Assembly: GCA_035578905.1 (NCBI GenBank)
Contig: JAQJVL010000151.1
Span: 497,001 to 561,000 of the forward strand
DNA length: 64,000 nucleotides
Reading direction: 5' to 3'
DNA from: Stictocephala bisonia
Lineage: Eukaryota > Arthropoda > Insecta > Hemiptera > Membracidae
In this document: positions 46,132-55,704 of the stretch, one piece after another
How positions within the stretch are numbered: the first letter of the stretch is position 1
How the letters are laid out: each line of letters begins with the position of its first letter
Translations under genes and position numbers: made by a program
The notes under the pieces: generated by a model
Seen by the model: the letters and a program-made list of their open reading frames with translations, nothing else
Database searches by the model: none
Told to the model about the DNA's origin: nothing

Positions 46132-47466
46132 TTAGGCCGTCAAACATATCTCAGTTCAACGGGGCCCAGTATGTTTCGGCCGTCAAACATATCTCAATTC
46201 AATGGGGCCCAGTATGTTTCGGCCGTCAAACATATTTCAATTCAACGGGGCCCAGTATGTTTCCGCCGTCAAATATATCTCAATTCACCGGGGCCCAGTA
46301 TGTTTCGGTCGTCAAACATATCTCAATTCAACGGGGCCCATTATGTTTCGGCCGTCAAACATATCTCAATTCACCGGGGCCCAGTATGTTTCGGTCGTCA
46401 AACATATCTCAATTCAACGGGGCCCAGTATGTTTCCGCCGTCAAATATATCTCAATTCAACGGGGCCCAGTATGTTTCGGTCGTCAAACATATCTCAATT
46501 CACCGGGGCCCAGTATGTTTCGGTCGTCAAACATATCTTAATTCAACGGGGCCCAGTATGTTTCGGCCGTCAAACATATCTCAATTCACCGGGGCCCAGT
46601 ATGTTTCGGTCGTCAAACATATCTTAATTCAACGGGGCCCAGTATGTTTCGGTCGTCAAACATATCTCAATTCAACGGGGCCCAGTATGTTTCCGCCGTC
46701 AAATATATCTCAATTCAACGGGGCCCAGTATGTTTCGGTCGTCAAACATATCTCAATTCAACGGGGCCCAGTATGTTTCGGTCGTCAAACATATCTCAAT
46801 TCAACGGGGCCCAGTATGTTTCGGTCGTCAAACATATCTCAATTCACCGGGGCCCAGTATGTTTCGGTCGTCAAATATATCTCAATTCAACGGGGCCCAG
46901 TATGTTTCGGTCGTCAAACATATCTCAATTCACCGGGGCCCAGTATGTTTCGGTCGTCAAACATATCTCAATTCAACGGGGCCCAGTATGTTTCGGCCGT
47001 CAAACATATCTCAATTCACCGGGGCCCAGTATGTTTCGGTCGTCAAACATATCTTAATTCAACGGGGCCCAGTATGTTTCGGTCGTCAAACATATCTCAA
47101 TTCAACGGGGCCCAGTATGTTTCGGCCGTCAAACATATCTTAATTCAACGGGGCCCAGTATGTTTCGGTCGTCAAATATATCTTAATTCAACGGGGCCCA
47201 GTATGTTTCGGCCGTCAAACATATCTTAATTCAACGGGGCCCAGTATGTTTCGGTCGTCAAACATATCTCAATTCAACGGGGCCCAGTATGTTTCGGCCG
47301 TCAAACATATCTTAATTCAACGGGGCCCAGTATGTTTCGGCCGTCAAACATATCTTAATTCAACGGGGCCCAGTATGTTTCGGCCGTCAAACATATCTTA
47401 ATTCAACGGGGCCCATTATGTTTCGGCCGTCAAACATATCTTAATTCAACGGGACCCAGTATGTTT
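46132..47466 (+). repeat. 43-bp tandem array, about 31 copies
   Basis: The unit is TATCTCAATTCAACGGGGCC, then CAGTATGTTTCGG and CCGTCAAACA; 1335 bp / 43 = 31 units. Variable sites are AAC/ACC before GGGG, GGCC/GGTC before GTCAAA, TCTC/TCTT, AAAC/AAAT and TTTCGG/TTTCCG. The last six or so units are mainly the TCTTAATT type. Since 43 codons span three units, all plus frames stay open (up to 352 codons); these are not proteins. Confidence 0.96.
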
Positions 47467-48715
47467 TGGTGATTCGTTTGATATTACTTAGAACATACCA
47501 GAAAAAGTGGTTTCTACATTTAGGTAACCCAGAACGTTGTTAAAATTAGGAAAGTTGGAGTATATAAAATCTTTGTAACTCTCTGAGAATTGCTTTTTTA
47601 TGTCGTAAGTCCGGTTGAGCTGTGTGGCAAAGTTCTGTTATATTACTGTATCCGGTTTATGAAGAAATATCCTGAAATGCCTCTTGCTTAATGCCTACTT
47701 TTATAGCTTAAATGTAATGTTAAATGACGTTTGTTTTCAATAATTTACCTTAACTGAGTGTGTAGAAGTCACGATTTAGTTTACGAGTTAAATACATTGA
47801 TATTTCAATAGGGATAAATGGTGTCGTTTCCAAACGATACACGAATGAAACGTTGACAATATCAAACGACAAAACGCAATCTGAATAATTAAATGAGATT
47901 GACCAGTCTTGGTGAGTTCGTCATTAATAATGCAGTCGATTTATTGATTAATCCCGTAATTCCAGAAGTTATAAGTAAAGGTTTTCTCAGAGCTTGGGAG
48001 GGTTTATAATACATTTTTAATATCCATAATTAAGTAGGTATTTGTCTAAAACTACAAATATTTTTTTAAGTGTCTCTTAAATATATAGAACAGTTCGATT
48101 TAATTTGTAACAGAAATTGTAATAAAATAGTTCATAAAAAATTTGTATTTCTGAATCATGTTGTTACATTAATGCAACTTAAAAACTACGTTTTTGAGCA
48201 ACAAATCTTATACAGCAGATAACAATTGATTCTAGAGAGTAATTAAAAAGTCCCCTTCGTAATGATTAAAGCAGTTATTGTAAAAAGTTTTACTCTAAAT
48301 TAGCTTTAAAGTTAGCTCTAAATTTAATTACATGATAATTAAAAATTAAATGAATGGAAAAATTAGGCTAATTCTTGTAAAATATTAAAAAAAAATTAAG
48401 ATAAATCAAAATAATTTTTAGATAAAATTTTTAATAGACAAAAGTTATTAGTATTATGTTTATATTTAAAGTGTTCACATAGTTAATACAAAAATAAAAC
48501 GAATTAAAGTCTTTCTAGTAAAATATTAGGAAACAAAGTAAGATTCAAGACCATTATAAAAAAGTATGTTTACAGTCAAATATTTGTACGTGAAAACAAT
48601 TATAACGTATCTCTGTGTATTTTAGGAGTAGTATGAAAGTAAGTTAATATCACATCACAAGTCAATCTCACTGCATTTTAATCCATGTAGCATTGATAGT
48701 AAACATCGACCTGTT
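47467..48715. other. AT-rich noncoding stretch
   Basis: No supported feature. Confidence 0.4.
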
Positions 48716-48717
48716 TT

Positions 48718-48934
48718 AACTAAAATCTACAGTTTCCGGTGACAACCGCGTCAAGGTACTATCTACAATATTTACAAGATGACCAGACGTTTCGCCCATA
48801 CTGTGATGTGGCAGTGGTCTCAGAGAAACCACTGAGGATGCCACATCACAGTATGGGCGAAACGTCTGGTCATCTTGTAAATATTGTAGATAGTACCTTG
48901 ACGCGGTTGTCACCGGAAACTGTAGATTTTAGTT
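48718..48934. mobile_element. Perfect 96-bp-arm palindrome of Penelope-type termini
   Basis: 48718-48813 is the exact reverse complement of 48839-48934; the 25-base centre can itself pair (CAGTGGT ... ACCACTG). The arm contains CAGACGTTTCGCCCA and, read inward from the other strand, TGTAAATATTGTAGATAG and CCTTGACGCGGT. The same sequence, diverged and single, lies at 60430-60545. The CTGAGGATG...GAAACGTC arrangement is typical of Penelope-like element terminal repeats. The palindrome is best read as two such ends in inverted orientation. The arms show no divergence, so it is recent or maintained by gene conversion. Frames on both strands (65 and 86 codons) are by-products. Confidence 0.8.
48828..48870 (+). 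ncRNA. Candidate hammerhead ribozyme core
   Basis: In RNA sense: ACCA (48828-48831), CUGAGGA (48832-48838, fits CUGANGA), a stem-loop with GCC/GGC pairing, GAAAC (48859-48863), GUC (48864-48866, cleavage triplet), then UGGU (48867-48870), which pairs with ACCA as stem I. Stem III would be only AC/GU, as in minimal hammerheads of Penelope-like elements, which may need dimerisation. The opposite arm lacks the core because six bases (AGGATG) are missing after ACCACTG. Activity is not shown. Confidence 0.55.
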
Positions 48935-49249
48935 ATGACACCGGCCGCTTAAGCCTAAGTTCTAAGCTCAACCTGTTTGTTAACTGTATGGAGAAGTGAA
49001 GGCATAAGAACTGTTGCAACGATACTTAAAGTTTCAAAACTCATTACATTGTTCTGTTGATACATTTGATGCACAATGTAACCACAGGACGTGGCTGACA
49101 CTGTATGTTTAACATTTATTTAATATAATAGCAAAAATATTTTAAAATGCGGTCACTGATAAGCATTAGACATTTGAGTCAGAGCCTAGATTGTTTACCA
49201 ATTACGTTGGAGCTACAACAAGGCTTATAGTCGGCTCTCCCAGGGATAC

Positions 49250-49568
49250 TAAAATCATAGGAGATACTTCGACTAAAAATCAAAGGAGATACTTCGACTA
49301 AAAATCAAAGGCGATACTTCGACTAAAAATCAAAGTGGATAATTCGACTGAAAATCAAAGGAGATACTTCGACTAAAAATCAAAGGAGATACTTCGACTA
49401 AAAATCAAAGGAGATACTTCGACTAAAAATCAAAGGAGGTACTTCGACTAAAAATCAGAGGAGATACTTCGACTAAAAATCAAAGGAGATACTTCGACTA
49501 AAAATCAAAGGAGATACTTCGACTAAAAATCAAAGGATATAATTCGACTAAAAATCAAAGGAGGTACT
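49250..49568. repeat. 25-bp tandem array, about 12-13 copies
   Basis: The unit is GGAGATACTTCGACTAAAAA then TCAAA. A few units have GGCGATAC, GTGGATAATTC, GGATATAATTC or GGAGGTAC. Confidence 0.93.
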
Positions 49569-49638
49569 AATAAATAACAATTTCAATATAGGCTACAATA
49601 AACGAAAACATAACTGCCCTAATGCTCTGTGAAGAGAT

Positions 49639-49693
49639 AACTTGAATATTAAGATCATCCTACGACATGAATGATGATCTTAATATTCAAGTT
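49639..49693. repeat. Perfect 20-bp-arm hairpin
   Basis: AACTTGAATATTAAGATCAT at 49639-49658 is complementary to 49674-49693, with a 15-base loop. No polymerase III tract follows on the plus strand; function is unknown. Confidence 0.7.
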
Positions 49694-49699
49694 ATATAT

Positions 49700-51145
49700 A
49701 ATATTTAGTTAATGCAACTTAAGTTATATCGAATCACAATGGCTTCATATTAGATGTAATTAAGTTACTTCCATGGATAACTAATTAATTTTCATCATTA
49801 TTTGTCAATGTAACATACATTCCTGTGCCTCAAAGCCTTCGTGATTCAAGACGGTATGGCTAAGCCTCACGTCCCGCCGTGCCGTTAGCTCGGAGTACAG
49901 CCAGCTTTTATGACTGGCTTGGCTGAATATTTTACACCCTTCCCACACTGCCAGGCCCTGGCTTAAGATTAGCTTTATGCTTTCAGAACACAATATTTTT
50001 TTAATGGTAATCTCTTTTAAACGATTTTATTAAAATTCATGACATTTTTACTTTTTTTGTTTCAGGTTTGTACAACGACAGTTTACACTTTGGGCTAGTG
50101 AGAAAGACTATTGGCCGGAGAAATGTTATAAGTGAGGTATTGTAAATTAGGTAAGCTTAACTAAGCATTGCTAAAATCAACCTGGAAGAAGGAGGCGTTA
50201 GGTTTGACTAAACACATTTAGTTATTGCAATTAACTAAGAGAAAATTATCAATTCAAATTGAGAATAGCACTAAACAGTGACAGTCTAAAGGAGTTAAAG
50301 GGTCAGAGGTGATGTAATGGAAATATATGTGTATTCAAATCAGTTTAGAATAGCGGAAATACAAATCCAACAATATTTTTCAACATATATAAATCAAATT
50401 ACACATAGCAGTAACATTAGTTGCATATATTCTTTACAAACATATGAATGAATCAAATTAAATTTTTTACTGTCTGTAACATGTACAAATGCATGAAAAT
50501 GGTTATGTCTTAAATCTAGGGTTTAATTTTTAATGAAATTTAAAATAACTCATATCTAAAATATATAGTATATACATAAGAGGAAAAGAGTATAGTTCAA
50601 AATGTACACTACTTCAAGATTAGAACAGTTAGTACATTATTTAAAACCCATTTATTTATAGAAAGATAACTATGTTAATAAAAATTTGAAACTCACTTGG
50701 AAACACATAGTAAATTAATGTCATAACAAATAGATACTACAGAATCTTAAACTTGATAAATTAATCGTCAAAGACGTATAAACCTAGGGTTTCATAATAA
50801 TATTTAATACACAAACATTCTTAATAAATGTAAACAAGAGGAGAATGCACACAAGAGAACAGTATTTATACTAAAAAAATAATACACATGCCAATTAGTA
50901 TATTTAAAATACAATTATTTACATAATTTTAATCTACTTAGTTAGATGTAGACCACTGTTTCAAGACACATTATTAATTAAACCTAAATACACATAAATT
51001 ACAAATTGCTGTAATCATTTTATTTTATTAAAATGTAACTTCATTTTACAATGTAATCATTGTAATCTATATCTTAACTAAAAAAAAAAAACTATACATG
51101 GAGAAAAAAATTATAAATTACCATTTTAAATAAAACAGTTTAAGA
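49700..51145. other. Mostly AT-rich noncoding stretch with one GC-richer island
   Basis: A GC-richer island at 49805-49990 holds a 62-codon minus frame with WEGCKIFSQASHKSWLY; I do not recognise it and see no supporting signals. The remainder (to 51145) is AT-rich with nothing supported. Confidence 0.35.
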
Positions 51146-51149
51146 CTTT

Positions 51150-51400
51150 TTTAGCTCATTAAAGTAGTAGGGCTAAATCATAATGAGACAATTTTTAAGT
51201 TTATTTTTAAATTTGACTTCCTCAAGGCATTTTAATTGACTAGGAAGCATATAAAATTCTGCCCCACGTACAATGGTGGCGTTCTTTGTGAAATTTAGCC
51301 TCCTTGAGGATTGATTGTGTTTCTCCCCTCAGCTGTTAACTATTTTCCAATATGTTTTTGAGACCTTATTGGGAGCTCTGAATCTTATTATTAAGTTTTC
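51150..51400 (-). pseudogene. LINE reverse transcriptase C-terminal fragment
   Basis: The minus strand translates as FRAPNKVSKTYWKIVNS, a stop, then RRLNFTKNATIVRGAEFYML, PSQLKCLEEVKFKNKLKNCL. The G.EFYN.LP...L......FK..L...L pattern matches the extreme C-terminus of CR1/Jockey-type RTs (compare GVRIVNSLPEF at ~18.0 kb). The identification rests on this short pattern only. Confidence 0.4.
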
Positions 51401-51692
51401 TGATTTTAACCTTTTAACTTCTTTACGATATTGATATTTTATCTTTTTGTACTGTTCATTGTAAAACGTAATACTAGTTGATTTCAGCTTTACATATTTT
51501 CCATTTTTTCTTTAAGCCTAAATGTTTTACTGATGATTTGAGTAAATCATTTATTAAAAACATTTCAGACAGTGATTAAAAAACATCTATAGTAAATACG
51601 TTAGTAAATATGTTTTGGGTAAATATTAATTTGTTGTTATTGTTATGTTTTTTCAAAGCTACTTTAGAAAGGCGAAATAACCTGATTAAAAA

Positions 51693-52148
51693 AATAATGT
51701 ACATATAGTGACAGTACTATTAGCAGTTTAGTAGCAGGAACGATACTACACTGTGTGTAAACATTGAAAAATAATGTACATATAGTGACAGTACTATTAG
51801 AACGATACTATACTGTGTGTAAACAATGAAAAATAATCTACATATAGTGACAGTACTATTAGCAGTTTAGTAGCAGGAACGATACTATACTGTGTGTAAA
51901 CAATGAAAAATAATGTACCTATATTGACAGTACTATTAGCAGTTTAGTAGCAGGAACGATACTATACTGTGTGTAAACAATGAAAAATAATGTACCTATA
52001 GTGACAGTACTATTAGCAGTTTAGTAGCAGGAACGATACTATACTGTGTGTAAACAATGAAAAAAAATGTACCTATAGTGACAGTACTATTAGCAGTTTA
52101 GTAGCAGGAACCATACTATACTGTGTGTAAACAATGAAAAATAAAAAA
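51693..52148. repeat. 77-bp tandem array (second type), 6 copies
   Basis: ACATATAGTGACAGTACTAT (later ACCTATAGTG) recurs at 51701, 51778, 51840, 51917, 51994 and 52071. The period is 77 bp except for one 62-bp unit that lost CAGTTTAGTAGCAGG. The sequence is unrelated to the 77-bp array at 40.5-45.2 kb. Confidence 0.94.
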
Positions 52149-52204
52149 AATATTTATTTATACATATATTTTTTTAAGCACAGACGAGTCTCCTTTTAAA
52201 CTTT

Positions 52205-52410
52205 ACGCAGTCTATTCAACATAGACTATTGCTCTGTGCGGGGAACTTATCAGACAGGGTAAGGAGGAGAAGCAGTACAGTATAAGGTGAATATTACTGA
52301 TAAAAGCTAACAGTTAAGGCTACGATTTGACCAAGTGTAGAGACCAGTGTATCTGTAACTGAGATACAAGTCATGACACCTTAGACCGTTCGGGCAATGG
52401 CTCTCTGAAA
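52205..52410 (-). mobile_element. tRNA(Leu/Ser-like)-derived SINE, family 2, copy 2
   Basis: The minus strand has a tRNA-like head (TGCCCGAACGGTCTAAGG, then TGTCATGACTTG and a degenerate box B TGGTCAAATCG). The body has ATCAGTAATATTCACC, GATAAGTTCCCCGCACAGAG and AGTCTATGTTG. It aligns over its length with 16445-16635 but is diverged. Confidence 0.7.
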
Positions 52411-52615
52411 AACTCATTGCAATTAGTCGAAAGACAAATTTCATGTGATGCTTTTGAAAGTAAAGAAATCCACAATGGAAAGGTCCTAACATTCGTTTGA
52501 CACTATCAAATCCTAACAAAATACGATTGAAACAGTGGTTTGGATTTATGTGTTATCCTAAATGTCTGTAAGAGTAGTGGTTGGAAAATGTTTAATTGGT
52601 TTAATATTAGTGTAA

Positions 52616-52930
52616 GAAACTGGTACCAAAATTTGTAAAATTATTATTTCATTTTCGTTATTTGTTGCACTGGATACTCTCAGGGCATTAGTGGTGGAAT
52701 TCATTGACGCAAAACAATCCAATGCCAAATATCCGGTGTTCTGTCCAAAGGGCAGACAATATGAATATTTACCTATTCTACATTCGCCACGTGCCTGTAA
52801 CACACAATATTCAACAAACCAGTGTAAATATTCAGCGTGTAACTGTTTACACTGTGGCTTTGTTTATCTGAAGTGTACGCCCTTGGGTTATTTTAGATGT
52901 ACATGTTGTCAACCAAATACTTACCGTTAA
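52616..52930 (+). CDS. Possible small cysteine-rich secreted protein or exon
   Basis: An open frame runs from ~52616 to TAA at 52928-52930. It starts with a hydrophobic segment (KIIISFSLFVALDTLRALVV) resembling a signal peptide. A ~75-residue tail with ten cysteines follows: VFC, PRAC, NQC, SAC, NC, LHC, LKC, FRC, TCC. No ATG precedes the hydrophobic part in frame; the first codons read ATT TGT AAA, so either an initiation codon has been lost or this is an internal or terminal exon. The opposite-strand frame (52803-52558) is a shadow. The composition is less AT-skewed than the flanks. This is the only candidate host-type protein in the window; the family is not recognised. Confidence 0.35.
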   Translation, partial: ETGTKICKIIISFSLFVALDTLRALVVEFIDAKQSNAKYPVFCPKGRQYEYLPILHSPRACNTQYSTNQCKYSACNCLHCGFVYLKCTPLGYFRCTCCQPNTYR

Positions 52931-52934
52931 CTAA

Positions 52935-55265
52935 ACTAAACTTTACAACTACTCAACGACTTAGTTATTATTAAGTTAAGTAGTTTTAGTAAATATATAC
53001 CAAAGTTGTTCAGCATGTGATTCAAAACTTGTCCGTACACGTCGTAAAAAGTTCTAGGGAAGCAACATAATGTTAATAACTATTTTTTAATTCAAACATT
53101 GTAAATGTTATAGAATTTTAGAAAAATTAATACGATGAAAATGTACTTATACTAATAAGACTTCTTGACAGAGCAAATAAATAAAATGATATTTATGATT
53201 TTACATAGTAAAGTTTTATACTTTACATAAGTAAAATATAAAGATAATAAAGGAGGAAAATATTGATATTTAGTTCCATCAACATAGAACCTACTTTCAC
53301 TAAATATTGATATTAAGTTCCATCAACATAGAACCTACTTTCACTAAATATTAAATTATAACTTTCAGGTAAGGTGTTTAATATTAATTGTTCCTCTATA
53401 AAAAGTTAAAAAGCATGAAATATTAATAAAATCTAAAATAAAAGAATAATCAAGAATTCTACTATCTGTTTTTAATATTCAATATTAATGACTCTTGTCG
53501 TATTCAAGTATATGACTTTTTGAAATTTTTCCAAGAATGAAACAAATTTTTTATATAATTTAAAATTGGTAGCTGGCAAAAAACCATACGCTATGTAATA
53601 TTCAATATTGTTTTATAGAATATACTAATGTTGTGTAATTTTAAAATCACATTTAAAATAATTAGATGGAATAAATTCGACAACATGTTGATTTACAATT
53701 TATGGTTGCCAAATTTTGACATATAATTATTATGAATAAACTTCTAAGACGTGTCTCATGAAAGAAGAACATACCACTGCAAGGTTTACCCATTATCTGT
53801 AATTATTGAACACATAATAACATATAATATTGTGTTATTGTACGATATATTGTATATAATTTAAATTGGAAATTAAATGCATAACATATTTTAAATTATT
53901 TAGGTAATGATGTTTTAGTACTACATAAAGCAAATCTATGACTATCACATTATTTAAAATAATACCATTTAAATTCAAGAGAGGAGGGAGTGTCATAATA
54001 TATTTAAATGAATAATTTTTTATCTGATAGTAAAAAAACCAACTTTTTAAGTTGTTATTTTTCGACAAATCTTTTTTCATTTCACGCGTTTTTTATGTTG
54101 AACACAAATATATAATTTGTTTTGCTGTAAAATCATTTTTCTGCCCTAAAAATGCATGTTTTACTGACCTAACCAAACATAACCTAACTTATCCTGGTTG
54201 TATATTTACTCAACAAAAATTCGTAATTTGCTTTAAATTCACGTGTTTAGCTTCCGTAACGTCACTCCGGCGGGAATCTATATATTTAAAAAGTGTATGA
54301 AAATGTAATGGCAGTCAGCACGACCATTCTATCTGGTAGATTACCTTTATTTTGATTTTAAATGAAAGGCATTTTTTTTTACAGATCAGCCATCAAGTAT
54401 TAAAAGTTACTTAGGTTTGGTATTTTTCACGTTTTACTCAAAAATGTTTTCCTCCTATTTATTTCTTATCTATACATTTCCTATACAATTTACTTAAGTT
54501 TTTTACGAACAATATATTTTAGAGGTTTAACCAGCTTATACTGCCTAATTTTGTAGAAAATCCTGTTGAAAGTGAAAAGAGGATTTTTGTAATTGCTCTA
54601 AAAATGTCATTTTTATTAAAATAATTATAAAACTGATAATGTTACGTAAAAATGGTGGTATACAAAATATAGCTTTTTGTATTGAATATTTTGATTTTCG
54701 TTTTAATTGTATAGGATTGTGAATGAGAATTGTATATCATAATCTTTTCATTCTTTCAATTTTTAAGGATCAAAAATGTACCGTAACAAATTCATTACAT
54801 CGTAATAGATTATTAAAATTAAGTATACTATACAGTGATATTTAATTATTTCAAACAGTTGTTTGTTTTTTTAATTTAGTCGTAATTGGGGTAGTTTGAG
54901 GGTTAAAGAATTACTGAAAATTACAAATAATATGTAGAAATTTTACCCATATTCACTCAACATAATTAGATCTGATTTGAATCTGTGCTAAGCTATAATA
55001 TGCAATACTCTGAATTTTAAATAAATGATAAACAAACATCTATCGGAAAAGGGTATATTTGAAAGTACATGATGTTCTGAGCTTAATTCCACATTTTCAT
55101 GTAAATCGATGCATCCTCATAAAAGACGGAGGTTTCTTGGGGTTGTGATGTTGCAGTTGGTGACTTTTTGGGGTTGGGAAGTAGCATTAAATAGTTATTT
55201 GCGTTTGAAACATATATAAAAATGAATTACGTTATATTGAAATATATTCTTACATTCTTACATAC
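52935..55265. other. AT-rich noncoding stretch
   Basis: A 44-bp duplication containing TTCCATCAACATAGAACC occurs at 53274 and 53318. A CCTAACC-type motif (CCTAACCAAACATAACCTAA) lies at 54168-54187. The 81-82-codon frames at 53835-54300 carry no recognisable domain. Confidence 0.45.
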
Positions 55266-55269
55266 ATAT

Positions 55270-55700
55270 GAGACGCCGACACAACGTTGTGCGTATTTTA
55301 AGGCGAATATGAATGGTTTTATGAGTGTAGGATGAGTGTAGATGAGTGTAGTCTGGTTACTAACTCAGTTCAACTGTTCCTCAGAAAGGGCAATTTATTA
55401 ATAGCCCAACAGCCAGGGCAACTAAGGGACCTACAGCTTTACGTGGAATCCGAACCACGTAGTGCTGGTCTGACTTTCAGCTAATTGACAAGCCTGATAC
55501 TCAGTTATCTCCCCCACACAACATCCGCACAATGATTACCACCCAACATGGACACCCCAGACTTCTCTAGTAGTGTCCACGCCGATAGCAACCACCAAGC
55601 GGACGCCATGTCGGTATTAAGAGGACCGAGCATACAGCCTATCGCCTACAATCTCCCAAACACTTTGTCCCCATGTAGCTGGGTTACAGCACTGCGCCAC
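55270..55700 (+). mobile_element. Fragment of the minisatellite-bearing inverted-repeat element
   Basis: Starts with the terminal sequence GAGACGCCGAC and TTGTGCGTATTTTAAGGC, as at the right end (minus strand) of the element at 31929-34253. About three ATGAGTGTAG half-units come next. The body (ACTGTTCCTCAG, ATTTATTAATAGCCCAA, TCTAGTAGTGTCCACG, ATAGCAACCA) matches 32040-32300 in reverse complement. From ~55620, AAGAGGACCGAGCATA resembles the same body in the opposite orientation, so the element is partly self-complementary. Confidence 0.65.
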
Positions 55701-55704
55701 CAGT

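Noticed and set aside
46104..47229. Reading frames up to 352 codons on the plus strand
   Set aside because: They are produced by the 43-bp tandem repeat, which is open in all three frames; no start context or domain.
48739..48999. Twin 65- and 86-codon frames with identical N-termini on opposite strands
   Set aside because: They are mirror translations of the perfect palindrome.
54165..54195. Interstitial insect telomere repeat (CCTAA)n
   Set aside because: Only two or three imperfect CCTAAC motifs, well within chance in AT-rich sequence.
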